64,000 bases of DNA from Allium sativum. Lineage: Eukaryota > Streptophyta > Magnoliopsida > Asparagales > Amaryllidaceae. The stretch is taken from contig CM060926.1 in assembly GCA_030737875.1 (NCBI GenBank), forward strand, positions 314,190,922 through 314,254,921. The letters are read 5' to 3'. Made by a program: the position numbers and the translations under genes. Shown here one piece after another: positions 34,153-45,117 of the stretch; the stretch's first letter is position 1, and each line of letters opens with the position of its first letter. The notes under the pieces are model-generated. The model saw only the letters and a list, made by a program, of their open reading frames with translations, ran no database searches and was not told the DNA's origin.

Positions 34153-35388
34153 TGTAACACCCCACACCCGCTATAGTCACTCACTAAGGGAATGCCATAG
34201 CATCGGTGGAGTATTTTTAGTGAGTATAGAACAGTAAAATTACAACAAGACAGATATAATGTAATACTTGAAAATTTAAAACATCATCTCATAGCAGCGG
34301 AAAGTAAAACATGTTTGGTTACATCATAAAACCATAACAAGAGTCAAGTACAAAATATCCATCCTGAATAAAATAAGTACATAATCCCACTGCTTAAAAC
34401 AAATAGCCATAACAGAAAAGATAAGATAAGCTGAGCTCTACATCTACGGTCCAAGCTCCAAGAGATAGATAAAGCAAACTGATCAAAGCCCACTAGCACT
34501 AGGCCCAACCTGAGGACCTGAAGGAAAAAGATAAAAACAACAGGGTCAGACATAAGTCTGAGCGAGTCCTATAACTTTAACAATACAATCGTTAAAGTAA
34601 CCAGAGAAGACATAAACTGATATACGGTAACATATAGGGATGAATGGCTACCCTAAGCAGTCAACTAAACGAAGATAAAGGATAAAGACGCATCTACCCT
34701 CCCTAAGGTAAATTACTAAACTGCACCACACCAGTCGTTCCTAACTTAAAGGTTGATCCCACCCAAGGACTTATAAAATTTACTAATTAGTACCTGCGTA
34801 CCCCTAGGTGACCAAGTAGGCGCCACGGGGCCCTACAATCCACTAGGTGTACACACTACTTCCCATTCGATCGGCTCCCTAACGTAGATACCCGTGCTGG
34901 CCCCACCGTGGGATGTATCATTCCCCAATGTGGCAACCTGATGAAACTAAAGGTGCACGGCTTATATCTACTCGATGCAACAACGGCTTACCTACCAGCC
35001 CGGGCCCACTCACGCATATGAAGCCCGTTGGACTTGCGTTGCCACCGCTAACCCGTTTGCCTCTTACAGTCAAGCCCAGTATGCGTGTCCCGTCCTCGAC
35101 ATGGGTCGAGCCCACAAAGATACGTATGGGTTACTGGTTGAAATGGGCCTCCACAAGCTACCCACCTAAGCTTGTCCCTTTTTCTAGTATATCCCACTTA
35201 ACCCTTTAATCATGTTTTAATTACATGTTCTATTTTGGTTAAGTATTCTAATCGTATTTTCTATTGCCACCCAAGGCAACCACTAGATTTTCTCATGCCA
35301 CCCGAGGCACCCACTTAACCCCTCATGTCCCTCTACATGCTAATGTGGTTAAGTGTTTCTTAATTAATTAATTAAGAACGTAACCTTT

Positions 35389-35612
35389 GTAAAGACCTCT
35401 CACATTAGACTGTCTTTTATGACCGCTGGTTAAGCCGGTTGGGTCCGGGCAGCCTTATGTCATAACAGAGTCTAACCTCGTGTCTTTACATTAATTACGT
35501 ATTTAGTTTGTGCCTAAGACCTCTCACATTGGGCTAACATTTGTAGCAACTGGTTAAGCCGGTTGGGTCCGGGCAGTTTTACGCTACAACTGAGTCCAAC
35601 CTCGTGTCTTAG
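35389..35612 (-). other. Tandem hairpin pair in LTR3 leader
   Basis: Same structure as in LTR1 and LTR2 (35389-35489 and 35514-35612). Confidence 0.8.
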
Positions 35613-36129
35613 TCAATTAATTACACCTAATTAATCACCCTCATAATTTTATATTAATTATCCCTAATTAATCAAGTTTTCTTAACATGGGTAGACCTAA
35701 CTTAATAGGTAAATTCCCATGGGGTAGACCTAACTCAATAGGTAAATTCCCAACACATAGTATGGGTACACCTAACCAAATAGGCAAATTCCCATACTAT
35801 GTTTATTTATTTTGTGTTATGCATAATTATATTAATTTCACACAATCTTATTAACTTATGCATTTAATTACCCCATCGTTCCCACGTAATTTCGTTCATG
35901 ATATAACACATATAAAAGGTGTCAACTTGCATATGAATGAACATGTTTCAAAGGTGCCATCTTGCATATTAACAAACACATAACTTGCATATGAACTTGC
36001 ATAACATGTCACATAACTTGCATATAATATGTCACATAACTTACATATTCATTTTGCATAACAAACTTGCATATTAGCTTATAGACTTGCATAATGTGTC
36101 ATCATGAACTTGCATATTAATAAACATGT

Positions 36130-36359
36130 AACTTGCATATTTACATACATGTAACTCGCATATTAACAAACATGTAACTTGCATATAAAGAAACATGTAA
36201 CTTGCATATTTATATACATGTAACTTGCATATTAACAAACATGTAACTTGCATATTAACAAACATGTAACTTGCATATTTACATACATGTAACTTGCATA
36301 TTAACAAACATGTAACTTGCATATTAACAAACATGTAACTTGCATAGCATATTACCATG
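36130..36359 (-). repeat. 23-bp minisatellite in LTR3
   Basis: Same array as in LTR1 and LTR2, with a single C-to-T difference near 36213. Confidence 0.88.
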
Positions 36360-36782
36360 AACTTGCATAACATGCATATGATTACATAGCCCACAACTTG
36401 CATATTTAGCATCATGCAAACATAACATACATCATATTAAACTTGCATAAGCTTACATACTCAACATGCATAAACATAAGATTAATGCTAACATCATATC
36501 ATATGATTCAAAGCTCATTAACCCACATACAAAACCATAAATCTCATCACATCTCATCTAATTAGTTTACCAAAAGATCATCAAAGTGATAGAAACTCAC
36601 AACTAGCAACTTTGAACACCAAATGAAGAAGATTAAGATGCTAAGAAGGGATTAGAAGTTGATTAGAGAGTGATTAGTATGCAACCCTCTTCATAAAATT
36701 AGTGGAGGCCATGAGAGCTAGCATTTTGCCATAGTTTAGTCACTAGGTTTAATTATGAATGAATTAGGGTAGGTTAGGGTCT

Positions 36783-36790
36783 TATTTATA
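36783..36790 (-). promoter_or_regulatory. TATA box of array LTR3
   Basis: TATAAATA on the minus strand, about 600 bases into the LTR; the likely promoter for copy 2 genomic RNA. Confidence 0.65.
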
Positions 36791-37386
36791 GATTAGGCAA
36801 GTGTTTTAGGCCATAGGATTAACCCTAGATTCAATCCAAGCCATCAAAGCATGTCTTGGGGAAGAAGTCAAGTGTAGGAACCATCTAGGGCCTTTAGATT
36901 AAAGATGGACCATGAGAACCATTCAAATGCAAAATCTGCACTTGAGCGAATCGGCCCACGGGTTGACAGCCAAACACCCTGGATTAACCCCTAGTCGACC
37001 CAGCGGGCTCGGGTCGACTTCAAAAATCGGCCGGTTCGGTTATTCCCCTCTCCCAATTCGCTGTTTTGAGCATTTTTGCATATTTATTTATTAAATTTTC
37101 AATTATATATATATATATATATATATCAATATATATATATATATATATATATCTACACAACCCATTTCACTTAATTAAGTATACTTTAATTTGGGAATTT
37201 TCGTGAAACTTCGCGAGGCCATATCTTGGTCATACGGACTCCGATTTTCGAAAACTCGGACTCTATTTCGCGTATTTTTCCGAGACGAACGCAATGGCAT
37301 AGCCCGTTTCCCTTGATTCCCATTTTAGAATTAAATTCTGCCTCGATTTATGTTATTACAGGTTATTGAAAATACGGGTTGTTACA

Positions 37387-37391
37387 GTTTT
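37387..37391. repeat. Target-site duplication GTTTT, right
   Basis: Matches 17357-17361 on the other side of the array; both lie within the Copia-1 RNase H frame. Confidence 0.85.
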
Positions 37392-40326
37392 TATCACTAA
37401 GTTCCTTGCAAGTCCTTTGGTAAATGGATCTGCCAAATTCTGGCTAGATCTCACAAAATTTATGGTAATTACCTCTTCAGTGAGCATTTGCCTAACCAAA
37501 CTGTGCCTTAGACTAATATGCCTAGATTTACCATTATAAACTTGGTTGTATGCCTGTGTTAATGTAGATTGACTATCACAATGCACAGATATTGGTGGCA
37601 TAGGTTTTGGCCACACAGGAATTTCTAATAATAGATTCCTTAACCATTCCGCTTCTTTACTACCAGAAGCCAGTGCTATAAACTCAGCAGCCATGATTGA
37701 ATCAGTAATACATGTTTGTTTCTTTGAAGCCCAGGATATTGCTGTCCCACCAAGAGTGAATATCCATCCACTAGTTGATTTACTATCTTCACTTCCAGTG
37801 TTGCAACTAACATCTGTATACCCTTCTATTACACTCGGATAACCGTTGTAATGTATACCATAGTTTATGGTACCATGTGGATACTTTAAAATTCTATGTA
37901 TTGCATTCCAACGGATATGACTAGGGTTACTAGTATATCTACTCATTTTGCCAACAACATAAGCAATATCTGGTCGTATGCATGTCATTGCATACATCAA
38001 ACTTCCAATAACTCTAGCATATTCTAATTATTCTGTAGCTCTTTCAATATTAGTGTATAACTGCATATTTAGATCAAACGGAATAGTCATAAGTTTACAA
38101 TCGAATAGATTGAACATTTTCAAAACTTTCTCAATGTAATGAGACTTGATAATTGATAACCCATCTTTTGTTTTTGTGATTCTTATTCCAAGAATCATTT
38201 CAGCTACTCCCATATCTTTCATGTCAAAACATGAAGATAGATATCTTTTAGTTTCTTCAATACTTGAAGTATTCATTCCAAATATAAGCATATCATCCAC
38301 GTAAAGGCATATAATTACACCATTACCTGAATGAAACTTGCTATAGACAAATTTGTGAGATTTAAAAACCCTAAAGCCATTAGAAATAATAGTTTTATCA
38401 AACTTTTCATGATATTGCTTTGGTGCTTGTTTAAGACCGTAAAGTGATTTGATAAGTTTACATACTTTATGTTCTTGTCCAGGCATCACAAAACCTTCTG
38501 GTTGAGACATATATATCTCTTCGTCAAGTTCGCCATTTAAAAATGCTATTTTGACGTCCATTTGATGAATTTCAAAATTATAGATAGAAGCTAATGTAAT
38601 TAAAGTCCTAATACTTGAAATTCTAGCAATTGGGGCATACATATCAAAATAATTTATTCCTTCCTTCTGTGTGAATCCTTTGGCAACTAATCTAGTTTTA
38701 AAATTTTCGATTGTTCCATATGCCTTTAACTTTTTCTTAAATATCCATTTACATTCTATTGGTTTAGAACCAGGAGGTAAATCTACTAGTTTCCATGTTT
38801 TATTTCCCATAGTAGAATCCATTTCATCATTTATGGCTTCTTGCCAAAATGATGAATCTTGAGATTTCAGTGCCTCAGCGTATGTTAAAGGGTCAGTTTT
38901 TATATTTGTAGATGTCATTAATTGATGCTCTACATTATCTTTAGATCCTTCAACCAAATATACAACGAAATCTAGTTCAAAAGATTTCTCTATCCTTCTT
39001 TGTTTACTTCTCCTAAGAGAATCACCATTTTCGTCAATGTTTCCATCAGTGTTTTCTACAGGTTCAATAGTTGGTTCATTAACCTCCATCATTTCATTAA
39101 TAGGTGTATTGACCTCCACCGTTTCATGAATTGGTTTCTTCAGAATAGATGTAAATCTATTCTCATAAAACACTGCGTCCCTTGATTCTATTACTGTATT
39201 TACATCAATAGAGCTATGAGGTTCTATTACTGGAAACCTATATCCTTTGTTATGTTGAGCATAACATAAGAATATGCACTCGATAGCCTTTTGTCCTAAA
39301 TTCCTGATTTTTGGTTTAGGTAATCGAACAATCGCTCTAGAACCCCAAACTTGATAATAATCAAAATTTGGTTTCCGTTTCTTCCAAAGTTCATAAGGAG
39401 TAACTTTACTTTTCTTATGAGCTATTCAATTTAGAATAGAACATGCCGTAAGTAAGGCTTCTCCCCATAAACTAGTATTAAGACAAGAATTACACAACAT
39501 TGCATTTACCATTTCGGTAAGAGTTTTGTTTTTCCTTTCAGCCACTCCATTTTGTTGTGGAGTGTAAGCAATAGATGTCTCATGTATAATTCCTACTGAT
39601 TCACAATATTCAGGAAATTGATACTCACCACCCCTATTAGACCTAAGTTTTTTTATTTTGACATCACATTGGTTTTCTACTTCATTTTTATAAGAAATGA
39701 ATGAATTTAACACTTCGCTTTTAGCATGAATAAGATAGACATAATAATATTTAGAGTAATCATCTATAAATGTGACAAAATATCTTTTTCCTCCTCTAGT
39801 AGGAGTACTGTGTATATCACATACATCACTATGAATAAGTTGTAACAATTTTGTTGTACTTTCTGGTTTATAAGGAAATGGTTTTCTAGTGATCTTAGTT
39901 AATGAACATATCCTACACTTATCATACATATCATTTTGGTGTTTAGGAATTAGATTCAAAGATATCATATCAAGCATGCGTTTATGATTAACATGTCCTA
40001 ATCTATAGTGCCATAATGAAAATAAACCAACAATATAAGCAGAATTCATACTTTTATTAATATCAACATTCAGTTTAAACATACCATCACACATGTACCA
40101 TTTTCCCACAAATACACCGCCTTTGGTCAACATATATTTGTCTGACTCAAAGACTAGTTTGAATCCAAACTTATTAAGAAGACTTCCCGATACAAGGTTC
40201 TTCCTAATTTCAGGTACATAATGTACGTCATTTAATGTCAGAACTTTTCCGAATGTGAATTCCAAATCTACAGTCCCCTTCCCTTTGACCGCTGCCTTTT
40301 CTGAATTTCCCCATATGAAGATAATC
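37387..40326 (-). pseudogene. Copia-1 pol: integrase, reverse transcriptase and RNase H
   Basis: This Ty1/Copia pol is read on the minus strand from 40326 down to the array edge. The integrase part (40265-39426) has the GAG-pre-integrase region (LWHYRLGHVNHKRM), an HSDVCD first Asp and PQQNGVAERKN with the Glu, but the second catalytic Asp is replaced: SNRGGEY where the family has Asp. In-frame stops fall at 39426-39428 (TGA) and 38028-38030 (TAA). Reverse transcriptase follows (CKWIFKKKLKAYGT, ARLVAKGF, MDVKIAFLNGELDEEIYM, catalytic CLYVDDML near 38285-38310), then RNase H (KSTSGWIFTLGG, HCDSQST, DPFTKGL). The frame is kept across both stops. At 37387 it runs into array LTR3 and resumes at 17361. 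The element is defective. Confidence 0.93.
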
Positions 40327-40991
40327 TCAATCTTCAGTCGGTTCTAGTTTCTTGAATTGGTTCTTGTCAATGCAGACATGCTTAGTAGCGTCAGAATGGA
40401 TCCGCCAAGAATTGCCTTGTTCAATAATATTCACTTCTGATATGACTGCGGCAAACTTTTCCTTTTTAGATTGCTGCTTCTTTTTCCAGAAGCGGCAATC
40501 CCTTTTGAAATGTCCTGGTTTACCATAAAAGTAGCAACCATCATTTTTGCCTTTCTTGTTCTGATTTTGAGAATTGTTGTTGTTATGCCCTTTCCTCTTT
40601 TTACTAGAAGAATTATTCGAAGCATTACTTGTTTGCTTTTCTTCCACCATATGGACCTTTGATGTATCAACAACTTTTCATCTTGGGCATCTTTTTGCCT
40701 CGGTTGTTGTTCAGCTTGCAAATATTGTGCAAGGCTGTCTAGACTCATATCCTCCTTCTTGTGTTTCAGTAGTTTCCTCTGATCTTTCCAAGAAGGGGGT
40801 ATTTTGTCTATTATTGAGGAAACCTTAATTTCCTAATCCATATTTAACTTATGTTGACTGAATTGGTTAAGTATGTGTATGATATCATTGAATTGCTCTA
40901 CTACTGAACGATCATCAGTCATTCTGTAATTCAAAAATTTGGTGGCTAGAAATTCTTACTTGTTGCGTCTTCCATCAGATATTTTGCCTCT
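40327..40991 (-). pseudogene. Copia-1 gag C-terminus, zinc knuckle and protease start
   Basis: This is the right-hand continuation of Copia-1. It contains the gag UBN2-type capsid end (LNYRMTDDRSVVEQFNDI; DSLAQYLQAEQQ), a degenerate zinc knuckle CYFYGKPGHFKRDC whose second Cys is Tyr, and a protease start (HSDATKHVC) in which the usual DSGA motif is altered. There is a stop at 40833-40835 and at least two frameshifts, one of them where the frame ends at 40327 before integrase. A solo Gypsy LTR interrupts it at 40997. Confidence 0.85.
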
Positions 40992-40996
40992 AATGC
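40992..40996. repeat. Target-site duplication AATGC, left of solo LTR
   Basis: AATGC on the left, repeated exactly at 43823-43827 on the right. Confidence 0.92.
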
Positions 40997-42290
40997 TGTA
41001 ACACCCCACCTCCGCTAGGGTCACTCACAAAGGGAATGCCCTAGTTTTGGAGGGGTATTATCTAGTAAACAGGCACAGAGATAACACAAGACAGAACATA
41101 GATAAAACAGAGTATATAAAGCAGCGGATATAAACTTTAAAACCAAATCTCATTACTGAAAAATAGAGTCAAAACCTCTTACATCTAAATGCCAAGTCAT
41201 TATTTCATTACATCAAGTTCTAAAGAAGAAAAGTACTTAACACAACATAAGTAAAATATTATTCCCCAAAAAGGTGCATGAGTGCAGCCATAGCATAGCT
41301 CAAGACCAAACCGTACATGAGCTGTCAGAAAGCAAGCAAAGCCCAAGCTAAGAGCTAGAGTTTCCTCCCTGAGAACCTGGGGGTAACGAAAGACAAAGAG
41401 GCGAAAGAAAACGGGTCAGTCAAAAAGACTGGTAAGCCCTAGTGACTATCAGCATAGAAACTAGTAAAGTTAGCAAGACATGAATAAACTGGAATTAAAC
41501 ATAGGAACGATGATAAGTCTGACATGATAACTAAGCTAACAAGATAACTCAAGTCTAACATTGATTCAAGGTTCGCCATACCAACTATACTGGTATACTA
41601 ATCCCGTGTCAACTATAAATCAAGAAAATAATCCCTTGGCCTAATGTCGTGAAGTGACCCAATTCGGGGTCCAACGGTATGATCTAATCGATCGGCTCCC
41701 TACAAGTCTAGCTCATCGTGTGTCTGTGTCATATGTCCCTATCACGAATGCAGTCACCTGTGCTAGGTCCACCATAGGGTGTATCAAGCCCTAGGGTGCC
41801 AACCACCGACACGAATCAAGAATGCACAGATAATCCTACTAATGCCCAATGCCCAAAGCCTGCTTTTTCAACTCCGGACTAAGTGCACGACCCTAGTCCG
41901 CCTGAACCTACAATGGCGCACCAACTCAGCCGTCGTTCTGGTCGCTTACAATCAGCCCAGCAATCGTGCCCCACCCTGCCTAGTCCCAGGGTGATGTGAT
42001 ACATCTAGTGGGTTACTACTGAAAAGGACCGCGTAACTAGGGTTTTGTTCAGCAGGTTAAGTTGTCATTTAAAATCGAGACTTAACCCCATCTACGTGTC
42101 ATGTCAAATTGACTAAGTGTGTCGTTCTAGTTCAAGACTAAGTCCTACGAATCATGTGTTAGGTTGGTTAAGTGTGTTCAAGCGGTTCATGACTTAACCC
42201 TATCCAATCAATGTGTCAAATTGGTTAAGTATATTCAAGTAGTCCATGACTTAACCCTATCCAGTGGCATTAATTTACTTAATGCACCCC

Positions 42291-42494
42291 TAACCTCTCA
42301 CATTAGACTTGGTTATGGTTACTGGATGTGCCGGGCGGTTCCGGGCAGATTTACACCATAACCTAGTCTAACCTCGGGTTTCGAGTGCGATATGACCAAC
42401 TACTCACATTGGGTCCTATTGTTTGCAGTTACTGGATTCGTCGGGCGGTTCCGGGCAGATTTATACTGCAAACTCAACCCAACCTCGAGTTGGC
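42291..42494 (-). other. Tandem hairpin pair in solo LTR
   Basis: First hairpin: 42303-42319 pairs with 42355-42371 at 16 of 17 positions. Second hairpin: CCAACT (42396-42401) with AGTTGG (42488-42493), and TTTGCAG with CTGCAAA nearer the loop. Both loops carry CTGGAT...CGGGCGGTTCCGGGCAG. Stem sequences differ from those in the array LTRs but still pair, which supports a selected structure. Confidence 0.8.
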
Positions 42495-43480
42495 CACGTT
42501 CAAGTTATCTAAGTGTCATGTCCATGCTTAATTTTTCATGTCAAGTTCAAGTTCGTGTTAACCATGTTCATGATTCAAGTTTTCAAGTATAATTTCATGT
42601 CCAGTTTACATGTCATGTTTTCATGTCATATCATGTTAATTTTATCATCAATTTCAAGTTTGCCTAATCTACCCAAAACGTGTCCCCAACGTATGTGAAT
42701 TCGCATCAACACAAGATATCAAGATAGGGAATAACACAAAAAGGATAGTCATAGGATGGCAAAGGTGTTTACAAGTTAAGCATGACGATTATAACATTTC
42801 AGGCCTATGAATAAGGGTCTCAACATCAACTTGGCAGAATATGGTGATAGACATGGTAATGGATTGACATAAGATAATATCCCCAATAATAGTTTCAACA
42901 TCACAGGTAATGTTTAGATAAAGGTCATGAGAGGTTTTAGGATAATAACATGAATATGTCCCAAATCAAGTTCATACAATAATCCACAAATCAAAGTTTC
43001 ACATGAATAGATCTAGGGTGTGCAAAATTAGATCTAAAATAGTAGGTCTAAAAAGGATAGTCATAGATCAAGGATTTACAACGATAGATCCAACCTAGTT
43101 ATCATGTTTAGGCATAATTTTTACATCGTGTTCATGTTAAATTTACAGTTTAGATCTAAGAGTAACTGGGGCTTACAGATCGTGGTTTTTGAGAACTAAG
43201 AACAGAAATTGTCGTAGGATCGTTGCAGAAGCTTCAATCTCTAGTTTGAATTGAGTTGCTTAGGTTGATGTTGATTAGCTTCTAGTTTTGATTCCAGCAG
43301 AGTAGCGACGCCATTTTTATTTTTATTTAGAACAGAGGCCGAGTAGAAGCAGAATAGAATTGTGTGTAGAGAAGGCTAGGTTTGGGGCTGTTTAAATAGG
43401 TTTAGGCAGATGAATCTGGACAGAAATCGGACTAGATACATCAGAACGAACACTGGCCCAAAAATGGGCTCGGGGACCAG

Positions 43481-43542
43481 GTCGACACCCAAGTCGACTG
43501 CGCAGTCGACCTGGTCCTGGAGGTGTCGACTGCCCAGTCGAC
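43481..43542. promoter_or_regulatory. GTCGAC palindrome cluster in solo LTR
   Basis: GTCGAC occurs at 43481, 43493, 43505, 43525 and 43537, mostly 12 bp apart, about 90-150 bp upstream of the TATA-like motif on the sense strand. The equivalent cluster in the 61145 LTR has five sites at exact 12-bp steps. These are candidate transcription-factor sites; no binding protein is known to me. Confidence 0.5.
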
Positions 43543-43822
43543 CTGGGTCTGGGTGGGAAATTTCCCGCCCAGCCTGTTCTGCGTTTGAAATTCGAATTTT
43601 TGAATTCGAATTCGAGCTGTTTTGAACTCTGAATATTTCTGAAACTTTGGGGAGCCATAACTTGGTCATACGGACTCCGATTTTCGAAAACTCGGACTCG
43701 ATTTCATGCAGAATTCCGAGACGAACGCAATGGCGCAACCCGTTTCCCTTGGTTCTAATTTTAAAATTTAATTCTGCCTAGATTTATGGTTATAACACGT
43801 TATCAAAACACGGGTTGTTACA

Positions 43823-43827
43823 AATGC
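43823..43827. repeat. Target-site duplication AATGC, right of solo LTR
   Basis: Exact copy of 40992-40996; the Copia-1 gag frame (DVWDA / LEAKYLMEDA) continues across the insertion once one copy is removed. Confidence 0.92.
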
Positions 43828-43982
43828 ATCCCAAACATCCTTTGTAGTTGTCTTGTTGTAGTACATATCAAAAAGTGTGTCCGTCATCGCATTACATATA
43901 TGGCCTTTGTAAATATAATCATCCTGTTCTCATTTGATCTGTTCTCGTGTCTGTGCAATGGTTTCATCTTCTGTCTCTGCTG
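43828..43982 (-). pseudogene. Copia-1 gag, N-terminal fragment
   Basis: On the minus strand this continues the Copia gag upstream of the solo LTR: DDYIYKGHICNAMTDTLFDMYYNKTTTKDVWDA, typical capsid sequence. A TGA near 43927 stands where the family usually has Trp. The true gag start is missing: at 43982 the sequence jumps straight into LTR-like DNA, so the leader, PBS and gag beginning were deleted. Confidence 0.8.
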
Positions 43983-44326
43983 ACGGTTATGGCTGTTTGA
44001 ATTCAAACAATCACACTCATTGATTTGCAACAGTCTAGAAGCGTTGCAATTTCAAATGAACAGACGTAGCATTTCATGGCCCATCTGTCCCCAAGACCCC
44101 CAAGGCCCATCTTTTGACATTTTAAATATTAATGTCCATGGATATGCTCTTGCCTCATGCCATTATCTCTTCTCTTTCCATCTCCTCTTTCCTTTTGATA
44201 TAATATGTAATGTGTTTACATATATAGTGTCAAACACACTTACATTTCATGATATGGGACAAATCAAATTTTCCCCCTTTGTGCTTTCATTCTTCCTTTC
44301 TCTTTTATTTTAAATTTCCTCCAACA
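43983..44326 (-). repeat. Truncated 5' LTR of Copia-1
   Basis: It matches the outer half of the 3' LTR (16272-16755) and ends at the right with the same CTCCAACA terminus. It lacks an internal block equivalent to about 16368-16495 and the whole R-U5 end equivalent to 15881-16271, including the TATA box. The deletion joins LTR directly to gag. Confidence 0.82.
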
Positions 44327-44411
44327 AGATTCACACTAACAAAGAGTATTATAGGAAATACAGTCTGCTAATACAGAGAATATTATGAGCAATCATCCAT
44401 AAGTCTTGTAT

Positions 44412-45083
44412 CAAATGAGAATCGAGTACGTCGATTGAATGCTCAAATTTTCTTTTCTTACCCTAAGTGGATCGACATACTCAATTCACGTCTAAACAAA
44501 ACTACAGTGACTAAGAATCTATTCAAAACAAAGTACAAGTACAAACACATATAACAAGTCATAGAAGAAATGTACATATATACAAACAGCGAAAACAATA
44601 CATTACATGTGCCGCATAAACGAAAAATACTTACGAACCATTACGACAACAAAACCGATCTATTACAACAAACAATGCCCGTTGTAATAGGTGTTTTACA
44701 TCGGTCAGACCGCCCGCTGTAATAGGCCATGTTGTTAATATGTCTTCTTTTATAACGGGTAATGAATGTGGTAACAGGCGGTTGTAATAGACTTTTTACA
44801 ACAGTCTTATATTGTTGTTGTTGTATGTTCCTTCAATAGAATAGCAGCCCATCGTAATATTTTTTGCAACAAGCATTGACAGTTGTAATATCTTCTATAA
44901 CAACTATTTTTGCCAATTGTTAAAACAATGCAAAAAAATTTGATTCAACATATTTACAAGAAATAACAAAAACCATACTCTTCCTGCACTTTATAATAAA
45001 AAAACTCAAAAAGCAATAGCTTTTCATTGATCTAAGAGTCATCTACAGAAAACGTAGAACAACATTCTCCAAGACTGAGCAAC

Positions 45084-45117
<34 letters not shown>

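Larger units (their letters stand above)
17362..37386 (-). mobile_element. Tandem Gypsy chromovirus array: LTR-internal-LTR-internal-LTR
   Basis: Three LTRs (17362-20602, 25763-28992, 34153-37386) alternate with two internal regions of exactly 5160 bp each (20603-25762 and 28993-34152), all on the minus strand. The internal regions are almost identical at every position I compared, with scattered single-base differences such as 20698 versus 29088 and 21931 versus 30321. Each has a PBS, polypurine tract and a 1488-codon gag-pol gene. The array is bounded by GTTTT duplications and interrupts the RNase H end of Copia-1. The middle LTR is shared: it is the 5' LTR of one copy and the 3' LTR of the next. 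This arrangement usually arises by unequal crossing-over between the LTRs of sister or homologous copies. Confidence 0.95.
34153..37386 (-). repeat. Array LTR3 (5' LTR of copy 2)
   Basis: This 3234-bp LTR starts TGTAACAACCCG on the minus strand at 37386, next to the right-hand GTTTT duplication. It has the LTR2-type terminus, not the LTR1-type one, so LTR2 and LTR3 agree and LTR1 is the odd one out. Confidence 0.95.
40997..43822 (-). repeat. Solo Gypsy LTR inserted in Copia-1 gag
   Basis: This lone 2826-bp LTR begins TGTAACAACCCGTG on the minus strand at 43822 and ends GTGGGGTGTTACA at 40997, with exact AATGC duplications on both sides and no internal region. It is a diverged relative of the array LTRs: they share the terminal sequence, the block near 43650-43745 (ATAACTTGGTCATACGGACT), the hairpin pair and the GTCGAC motifs. 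A TATA-like TATTTAAA lies at 43391-43398. Solo LTRs form when the two LTRs of an element recombine and delete the interior. Confidence 0.95.
15881..44326 (-). mobile_element. Copia-1: Ty1/Copia retrotransposon split by two nested Gypsy insertions
   Basis: This minus-strand Copia element runs from the remnant 5' LTR (right end, 44326) to the 3' LTR (left end, 15881). It is interrupted by the Gypsy array at 17362-37386 and by a solo LTR at 40997-43822. Without those it is about 5.6 kb, a normal size for Copia. Order on its sense strand: truncated 5' LTR, gag with zinc knuckle, protease, integrase, RT, RNase H, 3' UTR, 3' LTR. The reading frame resumes across both insertions once the target duplications are allowed for, which shows that these pieces are one element. 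Stops, a frameshift and a lost integrase residue make it defective. Confidence 0.88.
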
